This document shows positions 46,048-56,274 of a stretch of DNA of 64,000 nucleotides, piece after piece. The DNA is taken from assembly GCA_949519155.1 (NCBI GenBank), contig CATIQU010000033.1, forward strand, positions 1 through 64,000, given 5' to 3'. The notes under the pieces are model-generated. The model did not search any database, was not told the origin of the DNA, and worked only from the letters and a program-made list of their open reading frames with translations. The position numbers were made by a program, and so were the translations under genes. Numbering within the stretch: the first letter of the stretch is position 1; every line of letters starts with the position of its first letter. The DNA is from Polaribacter sp. SA4-10 (GTDB lineage Bacteria; Bacteroidota; Bacteroidia; Flavobacteriales; Flavobacteriaceae).

Positions 46048-47139
46048 ATGAAAACAATCAATTTTTCACGAATAGATAAAGCAAAATTCTTTAGAACGTT
46101 GAACAAAAGAGTCAACAGCTATTTTAAAGAAAATAATGTAAAAAGAACTGGAAATTGGAAACTGTACACAAAAGCTGTTTTAATGTTCTCCGTGTTTTTA
46201 GTTCCGTTTATTTTAATTTTAACCGTATCAATGCCGCAATGGTTAATGCCAATTTTAATGGTGATTACTGGAATTGGAATGGCGGGTGTTGGCATGAATG
46301 TGATGCATGATAGTAATCATGAATCTTTTTCAAGCAAAAAATGGGTCAATAAATTGATGGGTAGTAGCATTTACATTCTTGCTGGAAATGTCTATAATTG
46401 GAAGGTACAACACAACGTTTTGCACCATACTTTCACAAACGTAAAAGATCACGATGAGGATATTGATGCGGGTAGAATTATTCGTTTTTCAAGACATTCT
46501 AAATGGTTAAAAATTCATAAAATTCAAAAATACTATTCCATTTTCTTATACGGTTTAATGACTATCAACTGGGCAATTACAACAGATGTAAAACAAATGC
46601 ACCGTTATTTAAAACGCAAACTATCTTATGGTAAATTTCCAAATCCAAAAGTAGAATGGACAAAATTAATCATCTCTAAAGTTGTGTATTATGCACTATG
46701 GATTGTTTTACCTTTATTGGTTTTAGACGTTGCTTGGTGGAAAATATTGATTGGATTTTTTGTAATGCATTATACGGCTGGAATGATTTTAAGTCTTGTT
46801 TTTCAATTGGCACATATTGTTCCAAACACAGAAATGCCGGTACCAGATAAAGATGGAAATTTAGAACACACTTGGGCAGTCCATCAATTATACACCACTT
46901 CTAACTTTGCGCCTACTAACTGGTTGGTAAACTTCTATACAGGAGGCTTAAATCATCAAGTTGAACATCATATCTTCCCACATATTTCTCATGTTCATTA
47001 TGAAAAATTAGCTAAAATTGTAAAAGAAACAGCAAAAGAATTCAATTTACCCTACAACGAATACAAAACAATGACAAAAGCAATTGTAGCGCATTTTAGT
47101 CACTTAGGTGTTTTAGGGCAAAAACCAGAATTAGCATAA
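46048..47139 (+). CDS. Membrane fatty-acid desaturase
   Basis: The product is 363 aa from ATG 46048 (MKTINFSRIDKAKFFRTLNK); the longer frame from 45925 would cross its promoter and is rejected. It is a di-iron integral membrane desaturase with three His boxes: MHDSNHE (about 88-94), HNVLHH (about 130-135) and HQVEHHIFPH (about 304-313). The Gln in the third box (HQVEHH) is typical of acyl-lipid and linoleoyl-CoA type desaturases. Four membrane helices lie around 50-90 and 210-260. It introduces double bases in membrane lipids, useful for cold adaptation. No cytochrome b5 domain is attached. The aminotransferase gene follows after 24 bases. Confidence 0.88.
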   Translation: MKTINFSRIDKAKFFRTLNKRVNSYFKENNVKRTGNWKLYTKAVLMFSVFLVPFILILTVSMPQWLMPILMVITGIGMAGVGMNVMHDSNHESFSSKKWVNKLMGSSIYILAGNVYNWKVQHNVLHHTFTNVKDHDEDIDAGRIIRFSRHSKWLKIHKIQKYYSIFLYGLMTINWAITTDVKQMHRYLKRKLSYGKFPNPKVEWTKLIISKVVYYALWIVLPLLVLDVAWWKILIGFFVMHYTAGMILSLVFQLAHIVPNTEMPVPDKDGNLEHTWAVHQLYTTSNFAPTNWLVNFYTGGLNHQVEHHIFPHISHVHYEKLAKIVKETAKEFNLPYNEYKTMTKAIVAHFSHLGVLGQKPELA

Positions 47140-47163
47140 GAACAACTACAATTACTTTTAAAA

Positions 47164-48351
47164 ATGACACATCCATTATCGGACAGAATTAACAGTTTAC
47201 CAGTTTCCCAAACTTTAGCAATGGCTGCTAAAGCAAGAGAATTAAAAGGACAAGGAATCGACATTATTAGTTTGAGCCTTGGAGAACCAGACTTTAACAC
47301 CCCAAACTTTATTAAAGATGCTGCTATTGAAGCCATCAATCAAGATTACAACTCATATACACCTGTAGATGGTTATGTGGAATTGAAAGAAGCGATTTGC
47401 ACAAAGTTTAAACGCGATAATGATTTGGTGTACCAACCGAATCAAATTGTGGTTTCTACGGGGGCAAAACAATCGATTGCCAATGTTGCACAAGTATTGT
47501 TAAACCCTGGTGATGAAGTGTTACTTCCTGCACCGTATTGGGTGAGTTATTCTGCAATTGCAATTTTATGTGAAGCAAAATTTGTAGAAATCCCTTCTTC
47601 TATAGAGGATGATTTTAAAATAACACCCGCACAATTAGAGGCAGCAATTACGCCAAAGACTAAAATGGTCTTTTTCAATTCGCCAAACAACCCAAGTGGT
47701 AGTATCTATAGCGAAAATGAATACCGCGCATTAGCGGCTGTTTTAGAAAAATATCCCCAAATTTATATTTTATCTGACGAAATATACGAGCACATCAACT
47801 ATGGCGTAAAACCGTTTAGTTTTGCAGCTATTGAAAGCATGTTCGACAGAACAATTACCATCAATGGATTGGCAAAAGCATTTGCTATGACAGGTTGGAG
47901 AATTGGCTATTTAGGCGCTCCACAGTGGATCGCAAAAGCATGTACAAAAATGCAAGGACAAATTACTTCGGGTACCAATTGTATTGCTCAAAGAGCTGCA
48001 ATTACTGCCGTTTTAGCCCCTATTGAAAAAGTACAATACATGGTAGATGAATTCAAAACACGGAGAGATCTTGTTTTAGATTTATTAGGTCAAATCGAAG
48101 GATTTAAATTAAATATCCCTGAAGGTGCCTTTTACGTATTTCCAGATATTTCTGCTTTTTTCGGAAAAACAGTTAATGGCATGAAAATTGAAAACGCAAA
48201 TGACTTTTCATTGTTCTTGTTAGAAAAAGCAAATGTGGCTACGGTAACTGGAGATGCTTTTGGTGCTCCAAACTGTATTAGAATGTCTTATGCAGCATCA
48301 GTTGTGCAATTAAAAGAAGCGATTCAAAGAATTAAAGAAGCCGTAAATTAA
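47164..48351 (+). CDS. Aspartate aminotransferase-type PLP enzyme
   Basis: This 395 aa fold-type I aminotransferase of the AspC/AatA class I-beta group has LSLGEPDFNTPNFIKDAAIE, YTPVDGYVELKEAI, VSTGAKQSIANVAQ, PYWVSYS, FNSPNNPSGSIYSENEY, LSDEIYEHINYG, the PLP lysine in NGLAKAFAMTGWRIGYLG and the C-terminal Arg in CIRMSYAAS. It most likely interconverts aspartate and oxaloacetate, linking to the mdh and asnB products; substrate range cannot be fixed from sequence. It ends in a strong terminator. Confidence 0.92.
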   Translation: MTHPLSDRINSLPVSQTLAMAAKARELKGQGIDIISLSLGEPDFNTPNFIKDAAIEAINQDYNSYTPVDGYVELKEAICTKFKRDNDLVYQPNQIVVSTGAKQSIANVAQVLLNPGDEVLLPAPYWVSYSAIAILCEAKFVEIPSSIEDDFKITPAQLEAAITPKTKMVFFNSPNNPSGSIYSENEYRALAAVLEKYPQIYILSDEIYEHINYGVKPFSFAAIESMFDRTITINGLAKAFAMTGWRIGYLGAPQWIAKACTKMQGQITSGTNCIAQRAAITAVLAPIEKVQYMVDEFKTRRDLVLDLLGQIEGFKLNIPEGAFYVFPDISAFFGKTVNGMKIENANDFSLFLLEKANVATVTGDAFGAPNCIRMSYAASVVQLKEAIQRIKEAVN

Positions 48352-48374
48352 ATTACCTTACTTTCTATGTATAC

Positions 48375-48409
48375 AAAAACCTTCAGGAAACTGAAGGTTT
48401 TTCTTTTTG
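48375..48409 (+). terminator. Aminotransferase gene terminator
   Basis: AAAAACCTTCAG pairs perfectly with CTGAAGGTTTTT around a GAAA tetraloop, followed by CTTTTTG. It lies 23 bases after the stop. Confidence 0.9.
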
Positions 48410-48462
48410 TAAGAGGTCTGCTATTGAAGATGCTAACAGCTATCAACAATGCTAAAACAAAG

Positions 48463-48492
48463 AAAAAAGTCACCTATAAAGGTGACTTTTTA
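48463..48492 (-). terminator. dcw cluster (ftsZ) terminator
   Basis: AAAAGTCACC pairs with GGTGACTTTT around TATAAA. T-runs lie on both strands (minus: TTTTTTC). It lies 25 bases beyond the ftsZ stop and closes the division cluster. Confidence 0.85.
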
Positions 48493-48516
48493 AATAAATT
48501 ATGAATTCTTCTAGAA

Positions 48517-50436
48517 TTAATCTACATTATCGTGTAGGAAAGAATTATTTGATTTTAACTCAATGGTATCGCCTTCATTACTTAAAGGTGTTTTCGAGTT
48601 ACTAATTGATCGATCTACGAGATCAATCTCTAATCCCAACCTTTTAAATGCTGGTTCACGTTCTAGATCGTCAATATTTTTATTCATTTGATCTGAGAAT
48701 TTATAATTGAACCCTTTCATGGTTTTTCTTCGCTCTTCGGCTCTTTTCTGCAACTCAGAAATGGTTAAACTTAAGGGTGATACTTCTTCACTCTCGGTAA
48801 CTATATTATTAATTTCTACCTGAGGTTTTACTGATTTCAATTCAAATTGCATGCTTTCTTCTTCAACAGCATTTGCTATTATTGAAGAGCTTTTCCCAAT
48901 GGTTGGTTGCACATCAAAGTTTTCTAAAACATATCTTGTTTCTGGTGCTTTCTTCTCAAAGATAATTTCTTCTGCACCAAAAACTTCGATCTCATTTACG
49001 TTGATAACTTCTTTTGTTTCTTCAATGGCATCCAAGTCAAAACGAATTTCTTTGGTGGGTGTAACTTCTGAATACGAATTTAGTGGCAAATCAAATAACA
49101 AGTCACCTTGCAGTGGTTTTGAAACTGGGGTTTCTGCGACTGTTTCATTTCTTACAGCAGTTATATTTGTGATTACAAAATCGTCTTCAGAAACGGTTTC
49201 TATCTCAATTTCATCAAAAACAACTTGTGTGTTTTTAATGTTATCTGTTGTTGGTACTAAGTTCATTTTTGGCGCCTCTTCCTCAACCTCATTTTCTAAT
49301 ATGTGTACAATTTTCGGAGATGGCTTGTTGGACAATGGTGCATCAAAAGCGGATGATTTTTGAATTGGTGTATCCGAGAAATTATACGTTGCTTTCTGTT
49401 CATCTTCTAAAGTATGTACAATCTTTCTTACTTCTGTATTGGTAATTGTACTTTGTTGATCTGCGGCAAAACCAGTTGCTACAATAGTAACTGCAATAGC
49501 ATCTCCTAGAGAATCATCTTCTCCAATTCCCATAATAATATTGGCGTCATATCCTGCTTCTGTTTGAATATAATCGTTTACTTCTCCAATTTCATCTAAT
49601 GTAACTTCATTGGTTCCAGAAACAATTAATAACAAAACGTTTTTGGCTCCAGTAATTTTATTATCATTTAACAATGGGGAATCTAGAGCTTTTACAATCG
49701 CATTTTTTGCTCTGCTTGTTCCTTCTTCTTTTGCAGACCCCATAATTGCGGTACCACTGTTAGAAAGCACTGTTTTGGCATCGTGTAAATCTATATTTTG
49801 TTTGTAATGGTGTGTAATTACTTCTGCAATACCACGTGCTGCAGTAGATAACACTTCATCAGCTTTGGAAAAACCGGCTTTAAAACCAAGGTTCCCATAC
49901 ACCTCTCTTAATTTATTATTGTTGATTACAATTAAAGAATCTACGTTATTTCGCAAAGTATCGATCCCAATTTGAGCTTGTTTAGATCGCATTCTTCCTT
50001 CAAACTGAAATGGCATTGTAACGATTCCTACCGTTAAAATATCCATGTCTTTGGCGATTTTGGCAATAATTGGCGCTGCACCGGTTCCAGTTCCACCACC
50101 CATTCCAGCAGTTATAAACACCATTTTTGTCTGTGTGTTTAACATTTGCTGAATTTCTTCGATACTTTCTTGTGCTGCTTTAGCACCTACATCTGGGTTT
50201 GCTCCAGCACCAAGGCCAGAAGTCAAATTTGCTCCTAACTGAATTTTATTCGGAATTGGGCTGTTTTCTAAAGCTTGTGAATCTGTATTACAAATTACAA
50301 AATCGACCCCTTTAATGTGCTGCGTAAACATATGGTTTACAGCATTGCTTCCACCACCACCAACACCAATGACTTTGATAGTGTTCGATTTTGTTTTTGG
50401 CATGTCAAATAATATGTTATCAAATTCTGTGCTCAT
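48517..50436 (-). CDS. ftsZ: Cell division GTPase FtsZ
   Basis: This 639 aa tubulin homologue forms the division ring. The GTPase core (about 15-320) has IKVIGVGGGGSNAVNHM, CNTDSQAL, the tubulin signature AGMGGGTGTGAAPIIA, and NNNKLREVYGN. The remaining 310 residues form a long acidic, Ser/Thr-rich variable linker ending in a C-terminal region with FKRLGLEIDLVDR, much longer than the 60-residue linker of E. coli but common in Flavobacteriia. It is the last gene of the dcw cluster, 64 bases after ftsA. Confidence 0.97.
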   Translation of the reverse strand: MSTEFDNILFDMPKTKSNTIKVIGVGGGGSNAVNHMFTQHIKGVDFVICNTDSQALENSPIPNKIQLGANLTSGLGAGANPDVGAKAAQESIEEIQQMLNTQTKMVFITAGMGGGTGTGAAPIIAKIAKDMDILTVGIVTMPFQFEGRMRSKQAQIGIDTLRNNVDSLIVINNNKLREVYGNLGFKAGFSKADEVLSTAARGIAEVITHHYKQNIDLHDAKTVLSNSGTAIMGSAKEEGTSRAKNAIVKALDSPLLNDNKITGAKNVLLLIVSGTNEVTLDEIGEVNDYIQTEAGYDANIIMGIGEDDSLGDAIAVTIVATGFAADQQSTITNTEVRKIVHTLEDEQKATYNFSDTPIQKSSAFDAPLSNKPSPKIVHILENEVEEEAPKMNLVPTTDNIKNTQVVFDEIEIETVSEDDFVITNITAVRNETVAETPVSKPLQGDLLFDLPLNSYSEVTPTKEIRFDLDAIEETKEVINVNEIEVFGAEEIIFEKKAPETRYVLENFDVQPTIGKSSSIIANAVEEESMQFELKSVKPQVEINNIVTESEEVSPLSLTISELQKRAEERRKTMKGFNYKFSDQMNKNIDDLEREPAFKRLGLEIDLVDRSISNSKTPLSNEGDTIELKSNNSFLHDNVD

Positions 50437-50500
50437 AATAACGTATCTATTTTAAATTGTTTAATCATTCTTAATTTCTTCTTGTTATGCTACAATCTTT

Positions 50501-51832
50501 TTACTCTGCGTTATCTAAAAAATCTTTTAATCTGGCGGTAAATTTCTCGAAGAAAGATTTGCCTTTGTCTTTTGATTTCTCTTGAATAACTTCTGGAACC
50601 TCGGCTTCTGTCTCTAAAGCTGAGGGAACAACTTCTTCTTCAATCGACGATACTTCTTCCTCGTCTTTAGATTGCTTGCTTAAACCCTCCATTAACAATC
50701 CAACGGCGGTTGCATAGGACGGACTTGATAGTGCGTCTTCTGAATCTCCTGCTAAATGTTCATTTGGATACCCAATTCGTGCATCCATTCCTGTAATATA
50801 TTCAACTAATTGACGCAAATGCTTTAGTTGTGAACCTCCACCTGTTAAAACAATTCCTGCAATTAGTTTTCCTTTTTGTGTTTCGTGGCCATAATTTTTA
50901 ATCTCCAAATAGACGTGTTCAATAATTTCTTGAACTCGTACATGGATCATATAAGACAAATTCTTTAAGGTAATCTCTTTAGGCTCTCTTCCTCTTAAGC
51001 CTGGAATAGAAACAATTTCGGTTTCCTTATTCTCTCCCGGCCAAGCAGAACCAAATTTTATTTTCAATAACTCGGCTTGTTTCTCGATGATAGAACAGCC
51101 TTCTTTAATATCATTTGTAATTACATTACCTCCAAAAGGAATAACGGCTGTATGTCTAATAATACCGTCTTTAAAAATAGCCAAATCGGTCGTACCTCCA
51201 CCAATATCAATCAATGCAACTCCGGCTTCTTTTTCTTCTTGACTCAGCACCGCGGATGCAGAAGCTAAGGGTTCTAGCGTAATGTCTGCCAAATCTAAAC
51301 CGGCACTTTTTACACAACGTCCTATATTTCGAATCGAGGAGACTTGCCCAACTACTACATGAAAATTGGCTTCTAAACGCCCACCATACATCCCAATAGG
51401 TTCTTTTATATCTGCTTGAGAGTCCACTTTAAATTCTTGTGGCAATACATGAATGATTTCTTCTCCCGGCAACATGACCAGTTTATGTACCTGATTTACT
51501 AAATTATCGATATCATTTTCATCAATCACTTCATCAGCATTGGATCTCGTGATATAATCTGAATGGTATAAGCTTCGGATATGCTGACCTGCGATCCCTA
51601 CGACAACATCTTCAATTTTTTGCCCAGAAACACTTTCAGCTTCTTCAACTGCTTGCTGTATCGATTGAATGGTTTGTGTTATGTTACTAACTACACCTCT
51701 TTTTACTCCTAAACTTTTTGCTTTTCCAATACCCAAAACTTCAATTTTGTCGTATTCATTTTTACGCCCAATCATAGCAACAATCTTGGTGGTACCAATA
51801 TCTAATCCAACTGCTATTTTATTGTTTTCCAT
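50501..51832 (-). CDS. ftsA: Cell division protein FtsA
   Basis: This 443 aa actin-like ATPase tethers FtsZ to the membrane. Motifs are VGLDIGTTKIVAMIGR (phosphate 1), VVGIAGQHIRS, the SHS2/1C region around 90-170, LIDIGGGTTDLAIFKDG (phosphate 2) and GIVLTGGGSQLKHL (adenosine). The C-terminus ends with an amphipathic helix (FFEKFTARLKDFLD) after an acidic linker, the membrane-targeting sequence. It lies 6 bases after ftsQ. Confidence 0.96.
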   Translation of the reverse strand: MENNKIAVGLDIGTTKIVAMIGRKNEYDKIEVLGIGKAKSLGVKRGVVSNITQTIQSIQQAVEEAESVSGQKIEDVVVGIAGQHIRSLYHSDYITRSNADEVIDENDIDNLVNQVHKLVMLPGEEIIHVLPQEFKVDSQADIKEPIGMYGGRLEANFHVVVGQVSSIRNIGRCVKSAGLDLADITLEPLASASAVLSQEEKEAGVALIDIGGGTTDLAIFKDGIIRHTAVIPFGGNVITNDIKEGCSIIEKQAELLKIKFGSAWPGENKETEIVSIPGLRGREPKEITLKNLSYMIHVRVQEIIEHVYLEIKNYGHETQKGKLIAGIVLTGGGSQLKHLRQLVEYITGMDARIGYPNEHLAGDSEDALSSPSYATAVGLLMEGLSKQSKDEEEVSSIEEEVVPSALETEAEVPEVIQEKSKDKGKSFFEKFTARLKDFLDNAE

Positions 51833-51838
51833 TTTGAT

Positions 51839-52564
51839 TTATTTTGTGCACACAACTTGGTTGTGAAATTTTACGTTAATCGTTTTATACTCGCGTATTG
51901 TTTTGTCTAAAAAAGCTTTGTTATAAAACGGTTTTAATTTCTTAAATTTTATATCAATGTTGGTTAATTTACCAAAATCGATTTTATAACTTCCACTTCG
52001 AACGGAGAATTGATACTCTTCGTTGTCTAATTTATGAATTTCCACGATCTCTTTCTTCAAAAAATCATCTTCTAAAATGGCAGTAACTAATGTTACTATC
52101 TCCTTGAAATTCTCATCTTTTTCAACACCTGAAATCAACAACACTCTTGCTGAATAAACAGCGGACAAGGGTATTTTTACACCTTGTTTATCAATGTAAT
52201 AAGAAGTGTCTTCATGAAGAACTCTTGCGATTGGAGAACGCTGTTTTACAATCGTATTTATGGTCCCATTTATGTCCAAAAAAACCGAAGATTCCGCCAC
52301 ATAAGGATTCTTATTTACTTGATTTTCTAAACCATATAAATCTATCACAGATTTCTTTAAGTTTCTTACTGTTTTTGTATTTTGTATTAACAATTTATCA
52401 ACCATTGAAATTGTCAAAAAATTAGTGTTTTCACCCGAAAATTCAATCTTTATATTCGTTACTTTTTTTTGTAGATTTCGCTTAGAAGCAAAAGAATACA
52501 ACAGCCCCAAACCGACTACTAATAGTAAGAAAAATAAATATTTTAATCCTTTTTTAAACTTCAT
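51839..52564 (-). CDS. ftsQ: Cell division protein FtsQ/DivIB
   Basis: This 241 aa bitopic membrane protein starts from Met at 52564 ([20 protein letters not shown]); an ATG two codons earlier is also possible. One membrane helix (about 9-25) is followed by a periplasmic domain that matches short FtsQ proteins of Bacteroidota: a POTRA-like beginning (VTNIKIEFSGENTNFLTISM), NKNPYVAESSVFLDINGTIN, then IVKQRSPIARV and YYIDKQGVKIPLS. It links early and late divisome proteins. It overlaps the murC stop. Confidence 0.88.
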   Translation of the reverse strand: MKFKKGLKYLFFLLLVVGLGLLYSFASKRNLQKKVTNIKIEFSGENTNFLTISMVDKLLIQNTKTVRNLKKSVIDLYGLENQVNKNPYVAESSVFLDINGTINTIVKQRSPIARVLHEDTSYYIDKQGVKIPLSAVYSARVLLISGVEKDENFKEIVTLVTAILEDDFLKKEIVEIHKLDNEEYQFSVRSGSYKIDFGKLTNIDIKFKKLKPFYNKAFLDKTIREYKTINVKFHNQVVCTK

Positions 52565-53906
52565 TAACATGATGATTTAACAACTCATTTGTAACTTCAT
52601 TTATGGAAATTCCAATATCTCCTGCTCCCAACATAACTACAACTTCTACTGATGAATTTTTAATAACTTTTACTAAATTATTTTTTTGAACCAACTTTTT
52701 ATGCGTGTTGGTAATCTTACCAAATAACCAACTAGCATCTACCCCTTTTATTGGCAATTCTCTTGCTGGATAAATATCCAATAAAGCAATTTCATCAAAT
52801 TTTGATAAAACATTCGCAAAATCTTCAATAAAGTCTCGTGTTCTCGAAAACAAATGAGGTTGAAAAATTACCAAAACCTTTTTATTTGGATACATTTCTC
52901 TAACTGAATTTTCAACAGCCTCAATTTCTGTTGGATGATGCGCATAATCATCAATCAAAACAAAATTGGGTGTTTTAATTCGATATGAAAATCTTCTTTT
53001 CACCCCTTTAAAACTGGCTAAGCTTTCTTTTATTTCAAGCAAAGGAACACCATAAACGTCGGCCATCGCCAAAGCCGCTAGCGCATTCATAACGTTATGT
53101 TTCCCAGGAAGATGAAAAACAATATTCTCTATTTTTCCTGACGGTGTTTGTACGTCAAAAATATATTTTCCACTTTCGATTTCAATATTAAAAGCGTTAT
53201 AATCTGCAGCTGCATCTATACCATAAGTAAGTCCTTCTAAAGGCAAACCTTTAGCCACGATTAAAGTTTGGGAAACCTTCTCTGAGAAAGCTCTAAACGA
53301 GGCGTCAAGAGCCTCTGAGTTTTCATAAATATCAAGATGATCTGAATCCATCGAAGTAATACAGGCAATATCTGGCGACAACTGTAAAAAAGAGCGATCA
53401 AACTCATCGGCTTCTACAACCGTTAGCTTATCTTCTCCTAAAATTAAATTAGAATTGTAGTTCTCTGCAATTCCACCTAAAAAAGAAGTTGCTAATTTAG
53501 GCTGCATAATGTGTCCTAAAATAGCTGAAGTTGTTGTTTTACCGTGGGTTCCTGCAACGGCAAGACAAAACGTATTTTCAGTAATTTTTCCCAAAACTGC
53601 GGCTCTTTTTAAAACAGTAAAATCGTTTTGAAAAAAGTAATTGAGTTCTGCATGTGTTTTTTGAATTGCAGGCGTATACACGACCAATGTAGTTTCCTTA
53701 TTTAAAAAAGCCAATGGAATGTTTTTGACAGCCGCTTCGAAATGGATAACCACGCCAATATCTTCTAATGAACTTGTGTTTTTTGAAGGTGTATTGTCAT
53801 ACCCTGCAACCTGCTTATTATTGACTGCAAAATAGCGTGCAATCGCACTCATTCCGATTCCTCCAATTCCTACAAAATAAACGTTATGTATGTTTTTTAA
53901 ATTCAA
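52554..53906 (-). CDS. murC: UDP-N-acetylmuramate-L-alanine ligase
   Basis: This 450 aa cytosolic Mur ligase adds L-Ala to UDP-MurNAc. The N-terminal domain has [19 protein letters not shown], then the ATP loop [46 protein letters not shown], the central His-Asn region [27 protein letters not shown] and [12 protein letters not shown]. Its ATG overlaps the murG stop by 4 bases (ATGA). Confidence 0.97.
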   Translation of the reverse strand: MNLKNIHNVYFVGIGGIGMSAIARYFAVNNKQVAGYDNTPSKNTSSLEDIGVVIHFEAAVKNIPLAFLNKETTLVVYTPAIQKTHAELNYFFQNDFTVLKRAAVLGKITENTFCLAVAGTHGKTTTSAILGHIMQPKLATSFLGGIAENYNSNLILGEDKLTVVEADEFDRSFLQLSPDIACITSMDSDHLDIYENSEALDASFRAFSEKVSQTLIVAKGLPLEGLTYGIDAAADYNAFNIEIESGKYIFDVQTPSGKIENIVFHLPGKHNVMNALAALAMADVYGVPLLEIKESLASFKGVKRRFSYRIKTPNFVLIDDYAHHPTEIEAVENSVREMYPNKKVLVIFQPHLFSRTRDFIEDFANVLSKFDEIALLDIYPARELPIKGVDASWLFGKITNTHKKLVQKNNLVKVIKNSSVEVVVMLGAGDIGISINEVTNELLNHHVNEV

Positions 53907-54997
53907 TTCGTTAGTAGCTTTTCAATTTCGTTAACAATATCGGTGGTAGCGCTTGGCAGCGCCAATGCTTTTATGTTTTCAGATACGCTTTGCTGTTTGC
54001 CTTGATCTTTTAACAACGTTTCGAAAACAACTGCAAAGGAATCCAATTCGCTTTCCTTGATCAAAATTGCTGCGTGATGATCTACGATAGACTTTGCGTT
54101 TTTTGTTTGATGATCTTCAGCGACATTGGGTGAAGGGATAAAAATTACGGGCTTACCAACAATACACAGTTCCGAAACAGAACTCGCACCAGCTCTCGAG
54201 ATAATAAAGTCGGAAGTGGCATATGCCATCCCCATTTGATTGATGAATGGGTGCACTTGCACATGTGCTAAGTCATTGTACTTTTGATATCTATCATTAT
54301 ATAATTTACCACACTGCCAAATTACCTGAAGATTTTGTTTATTGAAAAAATCTAATTGACTTTCGATGAGCTCATTCATCCTTCTGGCCCCAAGGCTTCC
54401 ACCTAGAACTAAAACAGTTTTCTTATTTTTATCTAAATTAAAAAAAGAAAATGAGGCATCTCTTTTGGTATGAATTAACAACAAATCTTGACGTACAGGG
54501 TTGCCTGTTTTTAAAATTTTATCTGCAGGAAAAAACCGCTCTAAATGATCATAAGCAACACATATTTTATCAACTTTTTTGGCCAATAATTTATTGGTAA
54601 TCCCAGGGTATGAGTTTTGTTCTTGAATAATAGTTGGTATTTTTTTTAGGCATGCCATCAATAATGTTGGTCCACTTGCAAAACCACCAGTTCCAATAGC
54701 AATATTAGGTTTAAACTGTTTAATAATTCTTCTCGCTTTCAGTAAACTACTCAATAATTTAAAAGGAAATAACAGGTTTTTAAAAGTAATTCTCCTTTGA
54801 ATTCCGGCAATCCATAATCCTTTAATTTCATACCCTGCTTGCGGAACTTTTTCCATTTCCATTTTGTCTTTTGCTCCAACAAATAGAAACTTTGCATCTG
54901 GGTATCGCAGTTTTAATTCATTGGCAATCGCAATTGCTGGGTATATGTGACCACCCGTTCCACCTCCAGAAATTAATATATTAATCGATTGCTTCAT
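53903..54997 (-). CDS. murG: UDP-GlcNAc:lipid I N-acetylglucosaminyltransferase
   Basis: This 364 aa GT-B glycosyltransferase makes lipid II at the inner face of the membrane. It has [20 protein letters not shown] (lipid-side loop), [46 protein letters not shown] and the donor site [20 protein letters not shown] followed by [13 protein letters not shown]. It overlaps the end of ftsW by 17 bases. Confidence 0.97.
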   Translation of the reverse strand: MKQSINILISGGGTGGHIYPAIAIANELKLRYPDAKFLFVGAKDKMEMEKVPQAGYEIKGLWIAGIQRRITFKNLLFPFKLLSSLLKARRIIKQFKPNIAIGTGGFASGPTLLMACLKKIPTIIQEQNSYPGITNKLLAKKVDKICVAYDHLERFFPADKILKTGNPVRQDLLLIHTKRDASFSFFNLDKNKKTVLVLGGSLGARRMNELIESQLDFFNKQNLQVIWQCGKLYNDRYQKYNDLAHVQVHPFINQMGMAYATSDFIISRAGASSVSELCIVGKPVIFIPSPNVAEDHQTKNAKSIVDHHAAILIKESELDSFAVVFETLLKDQGKQQSVSENIKALALPSATTDIVNEIEKLLTN

Positions 54998-56165
54998 GTA
55001 AAATATCTAAAGGGTTATCATCTAAAATTTCATCTTCTGTTTTTTCTTTTGATGCACTCACACTTAGAATCATTCCGAGCGCAAAACAAGTCATCCAGAT
55101 AGAAGTACCTCCACTACTTATTAAAGGCAACGTTTGTCCAGTTACTGGAAGAAGACTCGTAGCAACTGCCATATTTATGGTTGCTTGAAAAATAATGGGT
55201 AGTCCAGTTGCTATCACCAGTAGTGTCCCAAAAATGGTTTTTGTTTTTTTGACCACAACAAAAATTCTAAAAAGGAGAATGAAATAGACAAAAACAACTC
55301 CAAAACCGCCGATTAAACCAAATTCCTCTACAATAATTGCGTAGATAAAATCTGAAGAGGATTGTGGCAAAAAGTTCTTTTGAACGCTTTTACCTGGACC
55401 TAAACCAAAGGTACCTCCTGTTGTTATGGCTATTTTAGCTTTTTGTACTTGATAGGGTTCTTTTCCATCTTGAGTTGAATAATTTTCGATTCGATTACTC
55501 CACGTTTGTATCCTATTGGGCATGGCATCGGGAAATGCTTTTGCAACTAAAACAAAAAACAATAGAAAGGCAATACCTAAAGCAAGTATGTATCCGATGT
55601 ATTTTAAAGGATAACCTCCTATAAAACAAACAATGATCACCATGGTGAAAATAATTGCAGTTGTCGAAAAATTTGCAGGTAAAATAAGTATTAAAATAAG
55701 TGCAACTGGCAGCCACAATTGCCACAGGCTTTCTTTAAAATAAATAACGCTCTCTTTGTTTTTGGCTAAATATCTTGCAACATACACCAGCAAAACTACA
55801 CTTGCTAACGTGGATGTCTGAAAACCAACACCGCCAAACTTAATCCATCTACTTGCGTTTGCCCCTCCAATAACAGTTCCTTGCGCTAAGGTGAAAACCA
55901 GTAAAATAACCACTATAGGAATCATAATAGCAGATCCTCCTGAGAAATATCTGTATGGAATTTTATGCACTCCATAAATAATCCCAAAACCAATAATTAA
56001 CAAGGCAATATGTTTTGCTAAATGACCAAATGTAGAACCAGAACCAACAACATAAACCAAGTTTGTGCTTGCACTAAAGACTGGCATAAATGAGAATATA
56101 GCCAACACAGTTACAATTGCCCAAATTGCTTTATCTCCTTTAATATGTTGAAAAATGGTTTTCAT
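54981..56165 (-). CDS. ftsW: FtsW/RodA/SpoVE family glycosyltransferase
   Basis: This 394 aa polytopic SEDS protein has about ten membrane helices. It shows [41 protein letters not shown], the loop ARTYS-like [46 protein letters not shown] and the conserved [10 protein letters not shown] near the end. SEDS proteins polymerise lipid II with a class B PBP partner, here FtsI in the same cluster. Position in dcw supports FtsW rather than RodA. Confidence 0.93.
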   Translation of the reverse strand: MKTIFQHIKGDKAIWAIVTVLAIFSFMPVFSASTNLVYVVGSGSTFGHLAKHIALLIIGFGIIYGVHKIPYRYFSGGSAIMIPIVVILLVFTLAQGTVIGGANASRWIKFGGVGFQTSTLASVVLLVYVARYLAKNKESVIYFKESLWQLWLPVALILILILPANFSTTAIIFTMVIIVCFIGGYPLKYIGYILALGIAFLLFFVLVAKAFPDAMPNRIQTWSNRIENYSTQDGKEPYQVQKAKIAITTGGTFGLGPGKSVQKNFLPQSSSDFIYAIIVEEFGLIGGFGVVFVYFILLFRIFVVVKKTKTIFGTLLVIATGLPIIFQATINMAVATSLLPVTGQTLPLISSGGTSIWMTCFALGMILSVSASKEKTEDEILDDNPLDILHEAID

Positions 56166-56274
56166 TCTTTTTTTTATTTCCTGTAATTACAAGTAGCTGT
56201 TATTTAACGATTCTTATTTCTACAGATTGAAAATCAGGTTATATCTAATCAAACTATCTAACAATAATGTCTTT

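Noticed and set aside
48851..49363. 170-codon plus-strand ORF opposite ftsZ
   Set aside because: Antisense to the low-complexity FtsZ linker; Ser/Thr-rich product is a complement artefact.
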